Assembly: GCA_022827045.1 (NCBI GenBank)
Contig: JAJDTQ010000018.1
Coordinates: forward strand, 1-29,417
Length of the DNA stretch: 29,417 bases
DNA from: Candidatus Binatia bacterium
Lineage (GTDB): Bacteria; Desulfobacterota_B; Binatia; UBA9968; JAJDTQ01
Direction of reading: 5' to 3'
The notes beneath the pieces were generated by a model. That model was not told the DNA's origin. It worked only from the letters and a program-made list of their open reading frames with translations, and searched no databases. The translations under genes and the position numbers were made by a program. The first letter of the stretch is position 1. Each line of letters starts with the position of its first letter. This document shows positions 1 through 7,680 of the stretch, piece after piece.

Positions 1-141
1 CCTGCCCATACGCGCCCCTGTCAACGCTTGACCTCCGTCCTCACGGACGGCGGCCCATGACTCGGGGTGGAAGTGGTGGCTTGCCTTCTCCTTCCTGTTG
101 GACTTTCACCAACTGCACTCGCACCAGTTAGCCTGGCGCAC
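1..141 (-). mobile_element. Group II intron, 5' end (domain I), truncated by window edge
   Basis: Read on the minus strand from base 141 leftwards, the sequence begins GTGCGCCAGGCTAACTGG and continues with GTTGGTGAAAGTCCAAC, then GAGTCATGGGCCGCC, and later GGTCAAGCGTTGACAGG. This order of elements is what I remember for the start of bacterial group II introns: a GTGCG-type 5' splice end, the GTGAAAGTCC segment and the conserved domain I stems. The rest of the intron (remaining domain I, the reverse transcriptase/maturase ORF, domains V and VI) would lie left of base 1 and is not visible. The intron is antisense to the maiA reading frame it interrupts, so it could not be spliced from a maiA transcript. 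The assignment rests on pattern memory of the 5' end only; another structured element is possible. Confidence 0.68.
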
Positions 142-650
142 TGGAGCGCAATCCCCAAGGCCTCGTTCCCGCCCTGGAAGACGACGGCTCGGTGCTCACG
201 CAATCCCTGGCCATCATCGAGTATCTTGATGAAAGGTTTCCGGAGCCGCCCCTTCTACCTCCGGCACCGGTGGACCGAGCGTGGGTCCGGGCAATGGCCC
301 AGGTGGTCGCCTGCGACATCCACCCGATCAACAACCTCCGTATCCTCCAGTACCTGGAGAACCACCTCGGCCTGGACGACGACGCGAGAGCCGCGTGGGC
401 GAGCCGGTGGATCGACGAGGGCTTTTCGGCCGTGGAGGCCATGCTCAAGGACGATTCGCGAACGGGAACCCACTGCTTCGGGAACCAGCCGACGCTGGCG
501 GACATCTGTCTCGTGCCCCAGGTGTTCAACTCGCGCCGCTTCGGTGTGGATCTGGCCCGCTACCCGACCCTTGCCCGGATCCACGAGAACTGCATGGGAT
601 TGCCCGCCTTCGCGGATCAGGCCCCCGAACGGCAACCCGACGCCGAATGA
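142..650 (+). pseudogene. maiA: Maleylacetoacetate isomerase (zeta-class GST), 3' part of an interrupted gene
   Basis: Family role: glutathione-dependent isomerisation of maleylacetoacetate to fumarylacetoacetate in tyrosine/homogentisate breakdown. The open frame after the intron junction reads NPQGLVPALEDDG, then the glutathione-binding QSLAIIEYLDERFP segment, then CDIHPINNLRIL, DICLVPQVFNSRRF and a C-terminal QPDAE, all typical of MaiA. The fragment covers roughly the last 167 residues of a protein of about 210-220. The N-terminal thioredoxin-like start with the SSxCxxR-type catalytic motif is missing. In-frame sequence upstream runs into a TAG at 129-131, inside the intron sequence. A GTG at 192 could start a shorter product but would lack the active site, so I treat this as inactivated by the intron insertion. 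The 5' exon may persist left of the window. Confidence 0.8.
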
Positions 651-653
651 CCC

Positions 654-816
654 TAGTGTGCTGTTCCGCATATTCGTTTGCCGAGATGCGCAGGATTTCT
701 TGTTGTCGGCAAGGCGCGACGACGAGCAGTGGCCGATACCACGTGAGGAGGAGCAACGCAGCCGACGACAAGAAAGACCAGCAGATCGGTGAACGAATAT
801 GCGGAACAGCACACTA
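654..816. mobile_element. TA-flanked MITE with 25-nt perfect terminal inverted repeats (IS630/Tc1-mariner-like)
   Basis: Bases 654-678 (TAGTGTGCTGTTCCGCATAT followed by TCGTT) are the exact reverse complement of 792-816. Both ends carry TA, as expected for the TA target duplication of IS630/Tc1-mariner elements. The interior is an imperfect palindrome as well: TTCTTGTTGTCGGC near 697 pairs with the GCCGACGACAAGAA segment near 761, and the centre contains GTGG-CCGATA-CCAC, so the whole 163 bp can fold as one long hairpin. No transposase is encoded, so this is a non-autonomous element. It lies 3 nt after the maiA stop, and its right repeat contains the ATG (799) used by the next gene. The inverted repeat is directly visible; the family assignment is inferred from the TA ends and structure. 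Confidence 0.85.
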
Positions 817-2190
817 ACACCTCATCGGCTGGTAGCTTCGGCTGCCTGCGCCGCCGGAGTGGCGCTGGCCGTGGCGCCGACGCCCGCGGGGTTGCCGGCG
901 GAGATCCTGCCCGCGGCCGCGGTCACGGTGGTGTGCATTGGGCTGTGGGCGACGGCCGTGATACCCGAGTACCTGACCGCGGTCATCTTCTGCTTCCTCG
1001 CCGTGACCGTGGCCGCCGCCCCGCCGGACGTGGTCTTCGCCGGCTTCCAGTCCACCGCGGCGTGGCTCGTGTTCGGCGGGTTGATCATTGCCGCCTCGGT
1101 GCAGGCCACCGGCCTCGGCGCCCGCATCGCCACCGCGGCGGTCGGCTACTTCGGCAGGTCCTACCGGGGGTTGCTCTGGCGTATCGTACTCACCGCCGCC
1201 CTCATGGGCTTCATCATGCCCTCCAACATGGGCCGGGTGCTCGTCATGCTGCCGATCTTCCTGAACCTGGGGGAGCGGCTCGGGTTCGGCCCGGGCAGCA
1301 AAGGCCGTACCGGCGTCACCCTGGCCGTGGCGGCCGGCAGCATCTTCCCGAGCTTCGGCATCCTGACGGCGGCGGTGCCCAATGTCGTGCTCCTGGGAGC
1401 GGCCGAGAGCATCCACGGAATCGAGATCACCTACGGGGAGTTCTTCCTGCTGCATTTCCCGGTCATCAGCATCGTGAATATCGTGGCGCTCCCCTTCCTG
1501 ATCGCGGCCCTTTTCCCGGCCCGGCTCGAACCGGCTTCGGCACCCGCCGCAAGCGCGCCGTGGACGGCCGCCGAACGCAACCTGGTGCTGATCCTGGTCG
1601 TGACCCTGGCGCTCTGGGTCACCGACCACTGGCACCGGATGTCTCCCGCCTGGATCGCCCTGGGAGCGGGCATCCTCTGTCTGCTGCCGCGCCTGGGATG
1701 CATCCCTGCCACCTCCCTCACGGGCAAGGTCAACCTCGGTCCGTGGCTCTTCATTTGCGGCATCATCGGCATGGGATCGGTGGTGGTGCATAGCGGTTTG
1801 GGCGGCCTGCTGGCCGGTTGGCTGCTGGACAGGCTCCCCATGCAGCCCGGCCACGACCTCTCCAATCTCGCCGCCATGAGCGCCGTGGGTATGATCATCA
1901 GCATGGCCACCACGGTCCCGGGCGAACCGGTCATCGCCGCCACCCTGGCTCGGGACATCAGCGCCGCCAGCGGCTGGCCCGTGGCCACCGTGCTGCTGGT
2001 GCAGGCCGTCAACTGGTCCATGGTGCCCTTCCCCTACGAGCTGCCGCCCATGGTGGTGGCGTCGCGAATGGCGGGGATGGGAATCGGTCACGCCACCCGT
2101 CTGCTGCTGGCCCTCACGCTGCTGGCATGGGTAGTCACGTTGCCGCTTCATTTCGTCTGGTTCCGGCATCTAGGCTACTTCGCGGGGTAG
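799..2190 (+). CDS. SLC13/DASS-family permease (divergent anion:Na+ symporter type)
   Basis: A 463-residue integral membrane protein with about a dozen hydrophobic segments. The layout fits the DASS/ArsB-like ion transporter fold: a scaffold helix region (residues 36-75), a first transport-domain loop with PSNMGRVLVM (141-150) where classical DASS proteins carry an SNT motif, and a second half with a GIIGMGSVVVHSGLGGLL helix and a TTVPGEPVIA segment at the second-repeat position. These proteins import dicarboxylates, sulfate or related anions. The SNT signatures are altered, so the substrate is not predictable. The ATG at 799 lies in the right terminal repeat of the MITE, and codons 1-6 are MITE DNA; no good Shine-Dalgarno precedes it. 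The next TauE/SafE permease is 79 bp downstream, so anion import/export pairing is possible. Confidence 0.75.
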   Translation: MRNSTLTPHRLVASAACAAGVALAVAPTPAGLPAEILPAAAVTVVCIGLWATAVIPEYLTAVIFCFLAVTVAAAPPDVVFAGFQSTAAWLVFGGLIIAASVQATGLGARIATAAVGYFGRSYRGLLWRIVLTAALMGFIMPSNMGRVLVMLPIFLNLGERLGFGPGSKGRTGVTLAVAAGSIFPSFGILTAAVPNVVLLGAAESIHGIEITYGEFFLLHFPVISIVNIVALPFLIAALFPARLEPASAPAASAPWTAAERNLVLILVVTLALWVTDHWHRMSPAWIALGAGILCLLPRLGCIPATSLTGKVNLGPWLFICGIIGMGSVVVHSGLGGLLAGWLLDRLPMQPGHDLSNLAAMSAVGMIISMATTVPGEPVIAATLARDISAASGWPVATVLLVQAVNWSMVPFPYELPPMVVASRMAGMGIGHATRLLLALTLLAWVVTLPLHFVWFRHLGYFAG

Positions 2191-2255
2191 GCTACTTCGG
2201 AGGGTAGGCTACTTCGGAGGGTAGGATACTTCGGAGGGTAGGATACTTCGCGGCT
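2171..2255 (+). repeat. Tandem repeat, five 17-bp units
   Basis: Five consecutive units of TAGGCTACTTCGGAGGG occur, with small variants: unit 1 ends CGCGGGG, units 4 and 5 have GAT for GCT, and unit 5 ends CGCGGCT. Each unit carries a TAG. The first unit encodes the last residues of the upstream permease (GYFAG), and the TAG of the second unit is its stop. The array fills most of the gap before the TauE/SafE gene. No dyad symmetry or known function is visible; it looks like a short minisatellite, prone to copy-number change by slippage. Confidence 0.9.
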
Positions 2256-2269
2256 GAAACGGGACGAGG

Positions 2270-2992
2270 ATGAGCTGGGAGACCGGACTCTACGCTTTCG
2301 CCGTGGTGCTGTCGGCCGCGAGCCTGCAGGGAATCACCGGGGCCGGCATGATGATCCTGTCGGTGCCGCCTCTCGTGGTGGCGATGCCGGCGACCGTGGT
2401 GGTTCCGGGCATCGTCCTTCTCTACCTGCCCTTGGGCACCGCCCAGATCGTCCAACTGCGCCGTGACATCGACCGCCAGCGCCTGGCCACGCTACTGCTG
2501 AGCTCCGCCCCGATGGTGCCCCTGGGCGCCCTGGTCCTGAGGGAGGTGGACACGGTCACGTTGCAGCGGGGCATCGGTTTGCTGATGATCGCGCTGGCGC
2601 TGCTGTTGCAGATGAAACCGGGGCCTCCGTTCTCGCGGGAGCTCCCGCCCTGCGTCGGCACCGGCCTGATCGCCGGCTTTCTCGCCGCCAGCACGTCCGT
2701 GTCCGGACCGCCCCTGGTGTTGTTCGGGCTCAAGCAGCGCTGGGAACCGGCCCGCTTCCGCGCCACCCTGATCGCCTACTTCCTGGTGGTCTCCGTGTTC
2801 TCCCTGCCCTTCTACTGGGAGATGGAGTTGCTCACCGCCTCCGTATGGTGGTTCGTGCTCTACGGTCTGCCCGGCATTACCCTTGGGTACTTCACCGGCG
2901 CGTGGCTCCGGGCGAGGGTCTCGGTGGCCGCGTTCCGCTGGCTCGCCACCGGCGTCGTGGTAGCCGGCGGCCTCGCCGCGGCCTTGCTTTGA
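2270..2992 (+). CDS. TauE/SafE-family (TSUP) membrane permease
   Basis: A 240-residue protein with about eight hydrophobic segments in two similar halves. Each half begins with the family's characteristic glycine/serine-rich loop: GITGAGMMILSVPPLV near residues 22-37 and STSVSGPPLVLFG near 143-155. Family members export sulfite, sulfoacetate or other sulfonates, or move related organic anions; the substrate here cannot be read from the sequence. The ATG at 2270 is preceded closely by GGGACGAGG. It is probably cotranscribed with the preceding permease across the 17-bp repeat array. The length is typical for the family and there is no sign of truncation. Confidence 0.87.
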   Translation: MSWETGLYAFAVVLSAASLQGITGAGMMILSVPPLVVAMPATVVVPGIVLLYLPLGTAQIVQLRRDIDRQRLATLLLSSAPMVPLGALVLREVDTVTLQRGIGLLMIALALLLQMKPGPPFSRELPPCVGTGLIAGFLAASTSVSGPPLVLFGLKQRWEPARFRATLIAYFLVVSVFSLPFYWEMELLTASVWWFVLYGLPGITLGYFTGAWLRARVSVAAFRWLATGVVVAGGLAAALL

Positions 2993-3027
2993 GGGAAAAT
3001 GCGGCTCCCGAAGCCCCGTATCCACGG

Positions 3028-3056
3028 TTGACAACGCCACGGTGCGTTGGTAGAAG
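3028..3056 (+). promoter_or_regulatory. Candidate sigma70 promoter for the solute-binding protein gene
   Basis: A perfect TTGACA (3028-3033) is followed after 17 nt by TAGAAG (3051-3056), a 4/6 match to TATAAT. It lies 36 bp after the stop of the TauE/SafE gene and 57 bp before the ATG at 3113. Optimal spacing and a perfect -35 make it credible; there is no experimental support. Confidence 0.5.
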
Positions 3057-3112
3057 CGCCGAATCACCCGACATCGGGTGTCCATCGTCAACCATCGGAA
3101 GGGAGAGGGAAA

Positions 3113-4645
3113 ATGCGAAATCGTTTACAGACCACTGTCCTGGCGCTGTTCGTCGCGGGACTGGCCCTGTGCCTCGCCACCACGGCGTTGGCGCAGAAGA
3201 AGACGCGTATCAGCATCGGCACCACCGAGACCATGGAGACGCACAACCCGTACGGCGACAGCGTCGCCCTGCTCTACGGCATCTACACCGAGCTGAGCGG
3301 CCCGCTGTGCAAGTTCGACTGGGAGAACGGCAAGTGGGTGCCGGGGCTGGCCAAGAGCTGGACGGTCGAGGACCCCAACAACTGGGTCTTCGAGCTGGAC
3401 CCGACCTACACGTTCCAGGATGGCTCGCCGGTGACCGCGGATGACATCGTGCACTCCTTCTGGCGTGTCCTGAACGACCCCCAGACCAAGCAGATCGCTT
3501 CGGTCGCCCGCCCGGTCAAGGAAGCCACCGCCATCAGCAAGCACAAGGTGCGGGTCACCACCAAGAAGCCCACCGCGCCGCTCCTGGACTTCCTCTGCGA
3601 CGCGCTCATCATCACCAGCAAGAAGGTCTACGACAAGCACGGCGCCAGGACCGCGGACAGGAAGTTCCACTACGGCGGCGGCCCCTACGAGCTGGTGGAG
3701 CTGGTGCCCGGACAGCGCATGGTCACCCGCAAGCGCCCCGATCACCCGGCCGCCAAGCTGAACCCCAAGGCGCCCGACGAGATCGTGTTCCGGGTCATGC
3801 GCGAGGCCGAGCAGCGGGTGGCGGCGCTCTTGAACGACGAAGTGCAGATCGCGCAGCTCATCCCGCCGCATCTGTTCAAGACCGTGGACAGCTCCCCGAA
3901 CCACAAGATCGTGAAAGTCGACTCCGTCGTGATCATGTTCCTGGCCATGCAGCCCAAGCCGCCCTTCGACAAGAAGGAAGTGCGCCAGGCCGTGTGTCAC
4001 GCCATCGACCGGGACAAGATCATCAAGACCCTTCTCCAAGGGCAAGCGACACGGCTTGACGGACCCCTGGGTCCCGGCCAGTTGGGGTACAACCCGAACC
4101 TGAAGACCCGTTACACCTACGACCCCAAGAAGTCGCGTGAGCTGCTGGCCAAGGCCGGCTACCCCGACGGAGGCGTCGAGGTGGAGTTGCAGACACCAGT
4201 CGGCCGCTACGTCCTGGACAAGCAGGCGACCGAGGCCATGATTCCGATGCTCAACGCGGCGGGCTTCAAGGCCAAGCTGCGGACGCCGGAGTGGCCTACG
4301 CTGTGGGCCAACGTGCAGAAGGGCAAGGTGCCGTTCTTCTACATGGGCCGTGGCGGCGTCGTCGACCCGAGCTCGGCGTTCCACCAGTACTTCAGAAAGG
4401 GCGGCTCGCCGCGGATCGGCTACTCCCATCCCGACATCGACGCGGCCCTCGACGCGGAACAGCAGGAGTTCGATCCCGAAAAGCGGAACGCGCACCTCAC
4501 CACCGCCATGGAGCTCATCACCGACCATGCGCCCGCCTGCTTCATGTGGCGGCAGCAGTTCCTGTGGGGCATGAGCAACAAGATCGACTACCAGCCCCTT
4601 GCCGATTCCCGCATCTACGGCATGGACATCAGCGTGAACCCGTAA
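3113..4645 (+). CDS. ABC transporter solute-binding protein, family 5 (peptide/nickel/opine type)
   Basis: A 510-residue periplasmic binding protein. The N-terminus (MRNRL, then a hydrophobic stretch ending ATTALA) is a Sec signal peptide with likely cleavage after residue 27. The mature part follows the SBP_bac_5 plan: a GPLCKFDWENGKWVPGLAKS segment, then FQDGSPVTADDIVHSFWRV, then a central HAIDRDKI and the YNPNLKTRYTYDPKKSRELL segment, with a PSSAFHQYFR region near the C-terminus. The start is the ATG preceded by GAAGGGAGAGGG. No ABC permease or ATPase genes are nearby, so this is an orphan receptor that must borrow a transporter encoded elsewhere. It has its own promoter and is followed by a strong hairpin terminator. 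The ligand (peptide, amine, small cation complex) is unknown. Confidence 0.88.
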   Translation: MRNRLQTTVLALFVAGLALCLATTALAQKKTRISIGTTETMETHNPYGDSVALLYGIYTELSGPLCKFDWENGKWVPGLAKSWTVEDPNNWVFELDPTYTFQDGSPVTADDIVHSFWRVLNDPQTKQIASVARPVKEATAISKHKVRVTTKKPTAPLLDFLCDALIITSKKVYDKHGARTADRKFHYGGGPYELVELVPGQRMVTRKRPDHPAAKLNPKAPDEIVFRVMREAEQRVAALLNDEVQIAQLIPPHLFKTVDSSPNHKIVKVDSVVIMFLAMQPKPPFDKKEVRQAVCHAIDRDKIIKTLLQGQATRLDGPLGPGQLGYNPNLKTRYTYDPKKSRELLAKAGYPDGGVEVELQTPVGRYVLDKQATEAMIPMLNAAGFKAKLRTPEWPTLWANVQKGKVPFFYMGRGGVVDPSSAFHQYFRKGGSPRIGYSHPDIDAALDAEQQEFDPEKRNAHLTTAMELITDHAPACFMWRQQFLWGMSNKIDYQPLADSRIYGMDISVNP

Positions 4646-4671
4646 CGCGACGGGCTCACGCGAGCGAAGAG

Positions 4672-4716
4672 GAGGGGCATGCTTCCGAGCTTCGGAGGCA
4701 TGCCCCTCTTGATTTG
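4672..4716 (+). terminator. Hairpin terminator after the solute-binding protein gene
   Basis: Arms 4672-4688 (GAGGGGCATGCTTCCGA) and 4692-4708 pair over 17 positions with one G-T wobble and a 3-nt loop, 26 nt after the TAA at 4643. The following CTTGATTT is only moderately T-rich, so termination may be imperfect. The stem is nearly symmetrical but the only convergent gene is far away, so it serves the plus strand. Confidence 0.7.
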
Positions 4717-4790
4717 GGAACGGGGAGCGGTTGCGCAAGACCCGGCACCGGCCCTCACCACGAGAAGAGCAGCCAGCAGGGAGGCATTTC

Positions 4791-5693
4791 ATGAAACCCC
4801 GATTCCGCGGCATCTTCATTCCGACCCTGACCACCTTCCACGATGACGGCGAGGTGGACTTCGACGTGCTCGGCGAGATGCTGGAGTTCAACATCGACGC
4901 CGGCGTGCACGGCCTGTTCGTCCTGGGTTCCACCGGCATGGGGCCGGCCATGACCACGGAGCAACGGCTCGCCACGGCGGAATTCGTGATGCAGCGGGTG
5001 CGCGGACGTCTTCCGGTGATCATGCACGCCGGCGCCGCGGACGTGCAGACCACCTGCCGGCTGGCTCAACACTCACAAGGCCTGGGCGTGGACGCGGTGG
5101 CCGTAGTGCCGCCGTACTACTACACCGACCACACGCCGTGGGAGATTACCGCGCACTACAAGGCGGTGGCGGCCGCGGTCAACGGCACCCCGCTGTTCCT
5201 TTACGACAACGTCAAGTACTCGGGCTGGGCCTTCACTCCGGCAACGGCCAAGGCTCTGCAGCGGGAAGTACCGTCGCTGTGCGGCATGAAGGCGAGCTAC
5301 TACGGCCAGGGGCCGCTGATGGGCTATCTGGAGGCCATGCCGGAGGACTTCGCGGTCATGTCGGGCAACAGCATCGACCTGCTGCCGGCCACGCCTCACG
5401 GGTTGAGCGGCGCCATCCCGCCCCTGACCAGCGCCATCCCGGAGATCTGCGTGGCGCTGTGGGATGCCCTGGAGCGGAGAGACTACGAGCGGGCGATTCC
5501 GCTGCAGAAGAAGGCGGACGACTTCGGCCGCGCCATCGGCCGGCTGGGCCAACGTTTCGGCCGCAGCGCCCATCGCGAAGCCATGCGGGCGCGGGGTTTC
5601 AGGATCAAGCGCTACCCGCGCTGGCCTTCCGAGGAGCTTACCGAGGAAGCGATGCAGACCGTCGCCGACGCCATGAAGGCCACCGGCGTCTGA
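4791..5693 (+). CDS. DHDPS/N-acetylneuraminate lyase-family class I aldolase or dehydratase
   Basis: A 300-residue TIM-barrel protein of the DapA/NanA superfamily, which forms a Schiff base with pyruvate or another 2-oxo acid. The Schiff-base lysine is K167 in the CGMKAS motif, and the proton-relay tyrosine is probably Y138 in LYDN, the same spacing as Y133/K161 of E. coli DapA. The substrate-carboxylate loop reads GSTGMG (46-51) instead of GTTGE, so this is unlikely to be the lysine-pathway enzyme; a catabolic aldolase or keto-acid dehydratase is more likely. The start is the ATG after a GGGAGG site; the gene follows a terminator. It converges with the HDO/VOC gene run, with only 21 bp between the stop codons. 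Confidence 0.85.
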   Translation: MKPRFRGIFIPTLTTFHDDGEVDFDVLGEMLEFNIDAGVHGLFVLGSTGMGPAMTTEQRLATAEFVMQRVRGRLPVIMHAGAADVQTTCRLAQHSQGLGVDAVAVVPPYYYTDHTPWEITAHYKAVAAAVNGTPLFLYDNVKYSGWAFTPATAKALQREVPSLCGMKASYYGQGPLMGYLEAMPEDFAVMSGNSIDLLPATPHGLSGAIPPLTSAIPEICVALWDALERRDYERAIPLQKKADDFGRAIGRLGQRFGRSAHREAMRARGFRIKRYPRWPSEELTEEAMQTVADAMKATGV

Positions 5694-5714
5694 CGGCCCG
5701 CGCGACGGACAACT

Positions 5715-6146
5715 TCAGGCCTTCTTTTCGGCGGGGACGGCCTCCGGCGGCTCGAGGTCCCAGCCCTTGGTGGACATGTCCATGATGATGCCGTGAGGAC
5801 CCCGGACCTTCTGCTCGAAGTAGAAGCTGTGGTGCGACCCCACGGTGTCGCCGAGCAGTTCAGCCTCCGTCCCCTCCAGCCTTGCGCTGGCCTCCTCAAG
5901 GTCGTCCACCTGGAACCCCATGTGATGGAGCCCCTCGTAGCTGGCCCCTCCCACCATGTCCGCGGCCTCGTCCGAAGGATAGTTGAGGAAAGCGAAGTTG
6001 ATGTGCCCGTCGGAGAGGAACACGCCCCCGCCACGAGGCGAGTCCGGCACCTTCTTGACGAACTTGAGACCGAACACCTTCTGGTAGAACGCGGCGGTCT
6101 TTTCCGGATCCTTGGTGGCGATGGCGATATGCCTCAATCGTGACAT
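5715..6146 (-). CDS. VOC-superfamily metalloprotein (glyoxalase/dioxygenase fold), copy 1
   Basis: A 143-residue vicinal-oxygen-chelate protein made of two beta-alpha-beta-beta-beta modules. It starts MSRLRHIAIATKDPEKT, giving the usual first ligand H6, and has the GLHHMGFQVDDLEEA segment (72-86) with H74/H75 supplying the second histidine. A C-terminal GIIMDMSTKGWD segment takes the place of the usual glutamate-bearing strand. Such proteins bind Fe, Mn or Zn and act as isomerases, epimerases, ring-cleaving dioxygenases or resistance proteins. The start was chosen at the ATG preceded by AGGGGAGG rather than an earlier in-frame codon. It is the last gene of the seven-gene minus-strand run and is related to the VOC protein at 10123-10461. 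The reaction is unknown. Confidence 0.85.
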   Translation of the reverse strand: MSRLRHIAIATKDPEKTAAFYQKVFGLKFVKKVPDSPRGGGVFLSDGHINFAFLNYPSDEAADMVGGASYEGLHHMGFQVDDLEEASARLEGTEAELLGDTVGSHHSFYFEQKVRGPHGIIMDMSTKGWDLEPPEAVPAEKKA

Positions 6147-6195
6147 GGTTCCTCCCCTTCTCTCTCGTGCATGTTTTCGGCTCAACCGGACGCGG

Positions 6196-6906
6196 TCACT
6201 CGACCCCTTCCATGGCACGGCCGATGCCGCCGAGAAACACCTGCCAGAACTCCAACGACTGCCGCGCGGCTTCCAGAATGCCCTCCCACTCGACATCCGT
6301 GGTGGCGTAGTTGGCCAACAGCTCCATGGTCTGGCCCTTGTGGTCGGTATCGGCCTCGCGGTGCAGCTTGAAATTGGGTAGCTGCTCCAGGGTCAGCCCG
6401 AGGTCCTTCGTCCAGCGCTCCTGGGCGCGGGTCTGGTGCGCCCCGCCGGGAATGATCGGGTCCAGGTTGACCCTCTCCAGCACCGCCACGCCGCCGAGCC
6501 CCTCCAGCCACGACAGGTTGAAGGCCAGCCAGCTCCAGCCGCAGATGGCCGCCCGGGTGGTGGGCAGCGGCTGCGCGTGGTGCACCTCGTCGGCGCTCAG
6601 GCCCACGGCCTCGCCGTGCCGCACCCACAACGTGTAGTGGTCGGAGCCGCAACGCGGGTCGAACAGCATCTCCTCGGTCTCGTGGGCGAGCAGTTCCTTC
6701 TTGACCTCCATGTGCGGACAGCGCGCGATCAGGTAGGCCCAGGCCGAGCGCCGGCCGCGCACGAACAGCCCGAACTGCTGAGCGATGATCTGCGCACGCC
6801 GCGGAGTCAGCCGCGTTTCGTAGAACTCCCGGACCTCGGGGACGGCGAACGCGTCCCGTGTCAACTGATTCAGCGCCTCGTCGTACCGCGCTACCGTGGC
6901 ATCCAT
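6196..6906 (-). CDS. Heme-oxygenase-fold (PqqC/TenA/HDO-like) iron-type redox enzyme, paralogue A
   Basis: A 236-residue all-helical protein resembling the PqqC-like and 'iron-containing redox enzyme' families, which share the heme-oxygenase fold; some members (UndA, SznF, BesC, CADD) are non-heme diiron oxidases or oxygenases. Candidate ligands are in the three expected helices: H75-E76-T77-E78-E79, then E135 in SWLEGL, then H182 and A185-D186-T187-D188-H189. These positions are shared with the two other paralogues here, including identical LPTTRA segments in A and B. A GGAAGGAG site precedes the ATG, and no signal peptide is seen, so it is cytosolic. It lies 43 bp after paralogue B and 49 bp before VOC copy 1. 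A role as a true heme oxygenase or thiaminase is not supported. Confidence 0.8.
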   Translation of the reverse strand: MDATVARYDEALNQLTRDAFAVPEVREFYETRLTPRRAQIIAQQFGLFVRGRRSAWAYLIARCPHMEVKKELLAHETEEMLFDPRCGSDHYTLWVRHGEAVGLSADEVHHAQPLPTTRAAICGWSWLAFNLSWLEGLGGVAVLERVNLDPIIPGGAHQTRAQERWTKDLGLTLEQLPNFKLHREADTDHKGQTMELLANYATTDVEWEGILEAARQSLEFWQVFLGGIGRAMEGVE

Positions 6907-6949
6907 CCCCGCTCCTTCCCGTCCGTCGCCCTGTTTATGACGCCAGACA

Positions 6950-7666
6950 CTATGCTTCCGCCGGTATGCGCTCCATGGCCTCTAGCACGCCGGCGCGATA
7001 GATGGTCATGAGCTCCATGGATTCCTTGACGGCGCGCAGCGCCTTGTCCTGCAGCGGGCCGGTGGCGTGCTTCTCGAGATCGGGCAGGAACATGTCGCTG
7101 TGCTCCTCGTCGGCCTGGGAATGGACGTCGAAGTTGGGCATCTCCTTCATCTTGAAGCCCATGTCCTCGCTCCAGCGCCGTCCCATGCGGGTGGAGTGTC
7201 CGCCGCCGTGGTCCCCCAGCAGACGATCGTCGTTGGCCCACTCGGTCACCGTCAGCGCCGCCAACCCCTCCAGCCACGGCTTCTCGCGGGTCATCCAGCC
7301 CCAGGCGTAGAGCATGGCGCGGGTGGTGGGGAGCGGGTCGGCATTCAGGATCTCCTCCGGCTCGAGCCCTACCAGCTTCCCCTGGTTCACGATCAGCGTG
7401 ATGTGGCCGTGCTCGCTGAACTCGTCCTTGATCACCTCGCCGTACTCGTGCTGGAGGATCTTCTGCTTGACCGACCATACCGGGCAGTTCCCGGACACGT
7501 GGGCCCAGCAATCCCGGCGGTGGCGTATGAAATGGGCCAGCTCCCGGACGATCACCTGGGCGCGCAACGGTGTCTGTTTCAGGTCGAAGTAGCGGGTCAC
7601 GACATCGGAAGCCGAATGCTCCCGCACGATATCGCCGATGGCCTTGCGCCACTCGTGAACTTTCAT
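6950..7666 (-). CDS. Heme-oxygenase-fold (PqqC/TenA/HDO-like) iron-type redox enzyme, paralogue B
   Basis: A 238-residue protein and the closest relative of paralogue A in this window. The shared motifs are H73-E74-Y75-G76-E77, PWLEGL (E133), the LPTTRA loop, and H182-S-Q-A185-D186-E-E-H189 in a PNFDVHSQADEEH segment. These match, by position, the putative metal-binding residues of diiron heme-oxygenase-like oxidases. The RRDCWAH segment (50-56) is closer to paralogue C (RRDCWAV) than to A. The start is the ATG with GGGAGG eight bases upstream; longer in-frame extensions lack a site and run into the GGT gene. A long intercistronic hairpin lies immediately 5' of its ribosome binding site. The substrate is unknown; the metal is inferred, not shown. 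Confidence 0.8.
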   Translation of the reverse strand: MKVHEWRKAIGDIVREHSASDVVTRYFDLKQTPLRAQVIVRELAHFIRHRRDCWAHVSGNCPVWSVKQKILQHEYGEVIKDEFSEHGHITLIVNQGKLVGLEPEEILNADPLPTTRAMLYAWGWMTREKPWLEGLAALTVTEWANDDRLLGDHGGGHSTRMGRRWSEDMGFKMKEMPNFDVHSQADEEHSDMFLPDLEKHATGPLQDKALRAVKESMELMTIYRAGVLEAMERIPAEA

Positions 7667-7680
7667 GCTCGATTCCTCCC

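Noticed and set aside
814..2169. Minus-strand 451-codon open frame
   Set aside because: Mirror of the DASS permease; composition (H, G, R, Q, D) is typical of antisense GC-rich frames.
2171..2255. CRISPR-like array
   Set aside because: Units are directly contiguous 17-bp repeats without spacers.
3125..5053. Long minus-strand open frame (642 codons) opposite the solute-binding protein and lyase genes
   Set aside because: It is antisense to two well-recognised proteins, has no family resemblance and is rich in residues expected from mirrored GC-rich codons.
4791..5693. dapA, lysine-pathway dihydrodipicolinate synthase
   Set aside because: The GTTGE substrate loop reads GSTGMG and the gene is beside catabolic/transport genes, so a true DapA role is not supported.
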